A stretch of 10,835 bases of DNA from Gammaproteobacteria bacterium. GTDB taxonomy: Bacteria; Pseudomonadota; Gammaproteobacteria; Poriferisulfidales; GCA-002705445. A model generated the notes under the pieces. The model saw only the letters and a list, made by a program, of their open reading frames with translations, did not search any database and was not told the origin of the DNA. The position numbers and the translations under genes are program-made. Where the stretch lies: assembly GCA_002702235.1 (NCBI GenBank), contig NZYO01000014.1, forward strand, positions 10,494 to 21,328, in the 5' to 3' direction. Positions 6,866-10,835 of this stretch are shown piece after piece; the first letter of the stretch is position 1, and every line of letters starts with the position of its first letter.

Positions 6866-6870
6866 AGAGG
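6866..6870 (+). promoter_or_regulatory. Ribosome binding site for the GTG start of rpoA
   Basis: AGAGG lies seven bases before the GTG at 6878 within the 15-base rpsD-rpoA spacer. It supports GTG as the rpoA initiator; the next in-frame ATG is inside the conserved N-terminal domain. Confidence 0.7.
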
Positions 6871-6877
6871 TACTAAA

Positions 6878-7882
6878 GTGACTAATTTTAATAATTTATT
6901 AAAACCTAAAATTGTAAATATAGAAAATACTTCGCTAAATAATACGCGAGTAACCCTTGAACCACTTGAAAGAGGATTTGGACATACTCTAGGAAGCGCT
7001 TTAAGACGTATTATGCTTTCATCAATTGTTGGTTCTGCAATTACGGAAGTTTCTATAAAAGGTGTTAAGCATGAGTATAGTGCGATAGAGGGTGTAGAAG
7101 AAGATGTTATTGATATACTTCTTAATCTAAAAAATATTGCCTTTGTTATGAATGGTAATACAACTGCAAACCTAAGTCTTACAAAAAATGATGCTGGTCC
7201 TGTTACAGCAGCTGATATTGAGCTAAAGAATAATATTGAAATAGTTAACCCAGATTGCGTTATAGCACACATTACCAAGCCTTTTAATTTTGAGATGGAT
7301 ATAAAAGTTAACGAAGGCATAGGATACGTCCCATCTACTGTATTTGCGGAAAACACTGAGAAGAATATTGGCTCGCTTTTAGTTGATGCAAGTTTTTCTC
7401 CAGTAAAAAAAGTTTCCTATAATGTAGAGAGTGCAAGAGTTGAAAAGAGAACTGATTTAGATAAATTAATTATCGAAATAGAAACTGACGGCACAATAGA
7501 CCCAGAGTCTTGCATAAAAGAAGCAGCAACAATCTTACATGATCAAGTATCAACATTTGTAGACCTAAAAGCAATTGAAGAAAAAGAACAAGTTAAAGTT
7601 GAAGAGCAAGTAGATCCAAACCTTTTACGCCCGGTTGACGATCTTGAGCTTACTGTAAGGTCCGCAAATTGCTTGAAAGCAGAAAATGTTTATTACATAG
7701 GTGATTTAATTCAAAGAACCGAAAGTGAGTTATTAAAAACACCTAATTTAGGAAAGAAATCTCTTACTGAAATTAAAGATGTATTGGGTACATATGGATT
7801 ATCATTAGGAATGAAGCTTGATAATTGGCCGCCAACGAATTTAAGAGCGGAAGATAGTAGTCAACAAAATAACAGGTTTTAA
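6878..7882 (+). CDS. rpoA: DNA-directed RNA polymerase subunit alpha
   Basis: This protein has 334 residues (329 in E. coli). Alpha dimerises through its N-terminal domain to start core polymerase assembly, and its C-terminal domain contacts UP elements and activators. The N-terminal domain has [20 protein letters not shown] (28-46), and GIGYVP at 147-152; an acidic linker (about 231-250) follows. The C-terminal domain keeps the helix-hairpin-helix DNA-binding set: R261 and N264 (E. coli R265, N268) in [10 protein letters not shown], and [19 protein letters not shown] (285-303) with G292, K294 and S295, then [10 protein letters not shown]. The tail after WPP (15 residues, ending QQNNRF) is not conserved. 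The start is GTG. It lies two bases before rplQ, its usual neighbour. Confidence 0.98.
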   Translation: MTNFNNLLKPKIVNIENTSLNNTRVTLEPLERGFGHTLGSALRRIMLSSIVGSAITEVSIKGVKHEYSAIEGVEEDVIDILLNLKNIAFVMNGNTTANLSLTKNDAGPVTAADIELKNNIEIVNPDCVIAHITKPFNFEMDIKVNEGIGYVPSTVFAENTEKNIGSLLVDASFSPVKKVSYNVESARVEKRTDLDKLIIEIETDGTIDPESCIKEAATILHDQVSTFVDLKAIEEKEQVKVEEQVDPNLLRPVDDLELTVRSANCLKAENVYYIGDLIQRTESELLKTPNLGKKSLTEIKDVLGTYGLSLGMKLDNWPPTNLRAEDSSQQNNRF

Positions 7883-7884
7883 AA

Positions 7885-8280
7885 ATGAGACATAGATATT
7901 CTGGAAGAAAACTAAATAGAACGTCCTCTCATAAGAAGTCAATGATGAGAAATATGAGTACTTCCTTATTCGAGCATGAGTCAATTAAAACAACTTTAAC
8001 AAAAGCAAAAGAGTTAAGAGGTTTTGCTGAGAGGCTTATAACCATCTCAAAAAATGATTCAGTTTCTAAGAGAAGAATTGTATTTTCTAGACTTAGGTCC
8101 AAGGAAATGGTAAAAAAATTATTTGACGAAATTGGACCACGTTTTAAAGATAGACCAGGTGGTTATACTAAAATATTAAAATGTGGTTATAGAAACGGGG
8201 ATAAAGCTGACATGGCTATTATACAACTTGTTAAAGATAACGCTGAATTGTCAGACGATAGTATTCAGGCTGAAAAGTAA
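7885..8280 (+). CDS. rplQ: 50S ribosomal protein L17
   Basis: The 131-residue product (127 in E. coli) begins with the signature [18 protein letters not shown] (1-18), then [26 protein letters not shown] (about 20-45) and the C-terminal [28 protein letters not shown] (about 84-111). L17 lies near the peptide exit tunnel region of the 50S and binds 23S rRNA. It is the last gene of the alpha operon. A short AGG (7874-7876) precedes the ATG by eight bases, two bases after the rpoA stop. Its 3' end overlaps the 3' end of the opposing uvrA by 16 bases, and no GC-rich hairpin with a T-tract follows. Confidence 0.98.
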   Translation: MRHRYSGRKLNRTSSHKKSMMRNMSTSLFEHESIKTTLTKAKELRGFAERLITISKNDSVSKRRIVFSRLRSKEMVKKLFDEIGPRFKDRPGGYTKILKCGYRNGDKADMAIIQLVKDNAELSDDSIQAEK

Positions 8281-10835
8281 TCTTTTAAAAATTTACCTGT
8301 GTATGATTTTTTACATTTTACAATATCTTTTGTCATTCCCTCAAATAGTATTTCTCCACCTTTTTGACCACCATCAGGGCCTAAATCAATCACCCAGTCA
8401 CTGGTTTTAATGACATCCATATTGTGTTCTATTACAACTATAGTATTTCCTTTTTCCTTTAAAAAATAAATAATTTTTAATAACTGGTCGATATCATGAG
8501 AGTGAAGGCCAGTTGTGGGTTCATCAAATAAATACAGTGTTCTTCCAGTATCTCTTCTTGAAAGTTCTTTTGCTAGCTTTACTCTTTGCGCTTCTCCGCC
8601 TGATAAGGTTGTAGCATTTTGCCCAATTTTAATATAAGAAAGCCCTACATCCACAAGTGTTTGTAACTTATTTTTTATAGTCGGAACATTTTCAAAAAAA
8701 TTATAAGCTTCTTCAACTGTCATATCTAAAATTTCTGAGATATTTTTATTTTTATATAGTATTTCAAGTGTTGCATCATTGTATCTCTTACCTTTACAAA
8801 CATCACATTTCACATAAACATCAGGTAGGAAATGCATTTCAACCTTTATAACCCCATCTCCTCTACATGCTTCACATCTTCCACCCTTAACATTAAAACT
8901 AAATCTTCCCGTAGAATACCCTCTTGATCTTGACTCTTTTGTAGCTGCAAATAAGTCCCTAATAAGTGTAAATAAACCTGTATACGTAGCGGGATTTGAT
9001 CTTGGAGTTCTTCCTATTGGGCTTTGATTTATTTCTATAACTTTATCAAAAAATTCCACCCCAGATATACTTTTTACATTATTCCTAGTATTTTGGTATT
9101 TGTTTATGTAATTATGAATAAAAGGGAGCAAGGTATCATTAATTAGTGTTGATTTTCCAGAGCCAGATACTCCAGTAACACAAGTAAATAATCCAACAGG
9201 AATATTTGCATCAATATTTTTTAAATTATTGGAGCTTGCTTTTTGGATTTTTATAAAATTTTTATTAGGTAATTTTTTTTTGGGAATAGATATTTTTTTA
9301 ACACCATTTATGTATTGCGATGTAAGGGATTCATTACTTTTAAGTAATTTTTTTAATTCTCCAGCGAAGACAACATTTCCACCATGTTGACCAGCGAAAG
9401 GCCCAATATCAATTATGTAATCAGCTGATTTAATCGTTGCCTCATCATGTTCAACAACGATGACTGTATTTCCTAGATTTTTAAGGTATTTAAGGGTTTT
9501 AATTAATTTTTCATTATCTCTCTGATGTAAACCTATAGAAGGTTCATCAAGAATATATGTAACACCAACTAAACCAGCCCCAATTTGGCTAGCCAATCTA
9601 ATTCTTTGATTCTCTCCACCTGATAAAGTTTCAGCACTTCTATCAAGTGTTAAGTAATCAAGGCCAACGTCGACAAGGAAATTAAGTCGTGAGCTTATCT
9701 CGTGGATTAATTTTTCAGCAATAATTTTCTTCTTCCCCGAAAATTCGAGTTTATTAAAAAAAGAAAGAATCTTTTCAATACTCAAATTTGATAGTTGTGC
9801 TATATTTAAATCATTAATAAAAACATTTCTAGATGTTTCAGAAAGCCTGGTTCCATTACATTCATCGCAGGTCATCTTAGACATATATTTTCCAAGCTCC
9901 TCTTTTACAAAAAAGGAATCTGTATTATAGTATCTTCTTTCAAAGTTATTTATAACACCTTCAAATATATTTTTTTTATTAACTTTTTTACCATTAGAAT
10001 TATAATAAAAATATTTAATTTCTCTTTTTCCAGAGCCATCTAAAATAATGCTTTTATTTATTTTCGATAATAATTTAAAAGGAGTATCTAAATTTATTGA
10101 AAATTCTTTTGATAAAGATTGCATTAAGGAAAAATAAAATTCATTTTTCTGAGTCCATCCCTTTATCGCACCATCATTTATGGATAACTCTTCATTTATT
10201 ATTTTAGATTTATCAAAATATTGTTTTATTCCTAATCCATCACATTCTGGACATGCTCCGACTGGGCTATTAAATGAAAAAAGTCTAGGCTCTAATTCTG
10301 GTATGGAGTAATCACAAATCGGGCATGCAAATTTAGTTGAGAATGTTTTTATAGCTCCATTTACGTAAATTTTTAAAACATCGTTTCCATGTTCTAAGGC
10401 TATTTCTATAGATTCAGTTAAACGAGTTTTTATATTTTCAGTTAATTTGACTCTATCAACAACTATGTCAATTGTATGATTTTTTTTTGGGTCAATTTTT
10501 GGTATTTCGTCTATTAAGTATGTTTCGTTATCTAAATTAACTCTTATAAATCCTTTTTGCTTTAGCCCAAGTAGAGCATCTTTATGCTCTCCTTTCCTAT
10601 TACGAACTAAGGGAGAAAGTATTTGTATAGGTGTGTTCTCCTCTATACTCTCATATAATTCCATTACTATTTCATTAACAGTTTTTGCCTCTAAGCTACA
10701 TTTGTGATCAGGACAAATTGGTGTTCCTGCTCTTGCATATAGTAGTCTAAGATAGTCATGAATTTCTGTAACTGTTCCAACCGTAGATCTTGGATTATGA
10801 GACGTTGTTTTTTGCTCTATAGATATTGCTGGCGA
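8265..10835 (-). CDS. uvrA: UvrABC system protein A, N-terminus beyond the window
   Basis: UvrA is the damage-sensing ABC-type ATPase that loads UvrB in nucleotide excision repair. The frame is open from the right edge: 856 residues, about 79 short of a full N-terminus compared with E. coli (940), so the first Walker A is outside. The first visible residues SPAISIEQK and [10 protein letters not shown] are the conserved Q-loop region; an in-frame ATG at 10664 is internal. Seen in order (window residue numbers): UvrB-binding region; CPIC/CPEC zinc module (171-198); a CDEC pair (323-326); signature LSGGE (404-408); Walker B YILDEP (427-432) and His463; second Walker A GVSGSGKS (555-562); C4 zinc finger (C654, C657, C677, C680); second LSGGE (744-748); Walker B YLFDEP (768-773) and His804. 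The gene converges on rplQ, overlapping it by 16 nt. The ORF is intact. Confidence 0.97.
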   Translation of the reverse strand, partial: SPAISIEQKTTSHNPRSTVGTVTEIHDYLRLLYARAGTPICPDHKCSLEAKTVNEIVMELYESIEENTPIQILSPLVRNRKGEHKDALLGLKQKGFIRVNLDNETYLIDEIPKIDPKKNHTIDIVVDRVKLTENIKTRLTESIEIALEHGNDVLKIYVNGAIKTFSTKFACPICDYSIPELEPRLFSFNSPVGACPECDGLGIKQYFDKSKIINEELSINDGAIKGWTQKNEFYFSLMQSLSKEFSINLDTPFKLLSKINKSIILDGSGKREIKYFYYNSNGKKVNKKNIFEGVINNFERRYYNTDSFFVKEELGKYMSKMTCDECNGTRLSETSRNVFINDLNIAQLSNLSIEKILSFFNKLEFSGKKKIIAEKLIHEISSRLNFLVDVGLDYLTLDRSAETLSGGENQRIRLASQIGAGLVGVTYILDEPSIGLHQRDNEKLIKTLKYLKNLGNTVIVVEHDEATIKSADYIIDIGPFAGQHGGNVVFAGELKKLLKSNESLTSQYINGVKKISIPKKKLPNKNFIKIQKASSNNLKNIDANIPVGLFTCVTGVSGSGKSTLINDTLLPFIHNYINKYQNTRNNVKSISGVEFFDKVIEINQSPIGRTPRSNPATYTGLFTLIRDLFAATKESRSRGYSTGRFSFNVKGGRCEACRGDGVIKVEMHFLPDVYVKCDVCKGKRYNDATLEILYKNKNISEILDMTVEEAYNFFENVPTIKNKLQTLVDVGLSYIKIGQNATTLSGGEAQRVKLAKELSRRDTGRTLYLFDEPTTGLHSHDIDQLLKIIYFLKEKGNTIVVIEHNMDVIKTSDWVIDLGPDGGQKGGEILFEGMTKDIVKCKKSYTGKFLKDYFSA
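8277..8296. repeat. AT-rich imperfect palindrome at the rplQ/uvrA 3' junction
   Basis: Positions 8277-8296, centred between 8286 and 8287, match their own reverse complement at 16 of 20 positions (outer GTAA/TTAC and inner TTTTAAAA, with two mismatches per arm). It spans the rplQ stop codon and the last codons of uvrA. With only one G-C pair it would fold weakly; a role as bidirectional transcript end is possible but unsupported. A T-run follows at 8305-8310 on the + strand. Confidence 0.2.

Noticed and set aside
6850..7356. 168-codon open frame on the - strand
   Set aside because: It lies wholly antisense to the N-terminal half of rpoA, whose family match is unambiguous; no ribosome binding site or recognisable protein.
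8264..8274. Short palindrome TTCAGGCTGAA as a possible terminator
   Set aside because: The stem is five pairs with a one-base loop and no T-tract follows on either strand; it lies within coding sequence.
8183..8410. 75-codon + strand frame crossing the rplQ/uvrA junction
   Set aside because: It is out of frame with rplQ and antisense to uvrA; no start signal or family match.
10664..10835. Treating ATG at 10664 (- strand) as the uvrA start
   Set aside because: The frame remains open to the window edge and the 57 upstream residues match the conserved UvrA N-terminal region, so the gene is cut by the window, not short.

Overview
No exotic or undescribed system is visible here. The window is a compact, almost gap-free ribosomal-protein cluster (spc and alpha operon genes in the classic E. 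coli order), followed by the excision-repair gene uvrA on the opposite strand. The DNA is visibly AT-rich (roughly one third G+C by eye). SecY, RpoA, S4, S14 and UvrA read like gammaproteobacterial proteins: S14 is the long 101-residue zinc-free form, S4 has the gammaproteobacterial N-terminus, and RpoA ends in a canonical alpha-CTD. AT richness, tiny spacers and overlapping genes suggest a streamlined, possibly marine, gammaproteobacterium. A SAR86-like lineage is a guess and an AT-rich symbiont is an alternative; the sequence alone does not settle it.

Layout, + strand: 3' end of rpsQ (1-90), then rplN, rplX, rplE, rpsN, rpsH, rplF, rplR, rpsE, rpmD, rplO, secY and rpmJ (87-5424). Spacers in this block run from an 18-nt gap to a 14-nt overlap. 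A 56-nt gap (5425-5480) carries a good sigma-70-type promoter and separates the alpha block: rpsM, rpsK, rpsD, rpoA, rplQ (5481-8280). On the - strand, uvrA occupies 8265-10835 and continues off the right edge, so its N-terminus with the first Walker A motif is missing. uvrA and rplQ converge and overlap by 16 nt. No stretch above 300 bases lacks a gene, and no tRNA, rRNA, mobile element or CRISPR array was seen.

Functionally the cluster makes large-subunit proteins L14, L24, L5, L6, L18, L30, L15, L36 and L17; small-subunit proteins S17, S14, S8, S5, S13, S11 and S4; the translocon pore SecY; and the RNA polymerase alpha subunit. Expression is probably coordinated by co-transcription and translational coupling (ATGA, TAATG and TAGTG junctions).

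The points worth a second look are regulatory or architectural. There is an 8-bp inverted repeat directly before the rplE start that would involve its Shine-Dalgarno. The alpha promoter predicts a leader too short for an E. coli-style S4 pseudoknot. There is no room for a separate spc promoter between rpsQ and rplN. SecY has a short N-terminus. The convergent rplQ/uvrA overlap leaves no space for an ordinary intergenic terminator. The small gene rpmJ, and corrected starts for rplF and rpmD, are given below.
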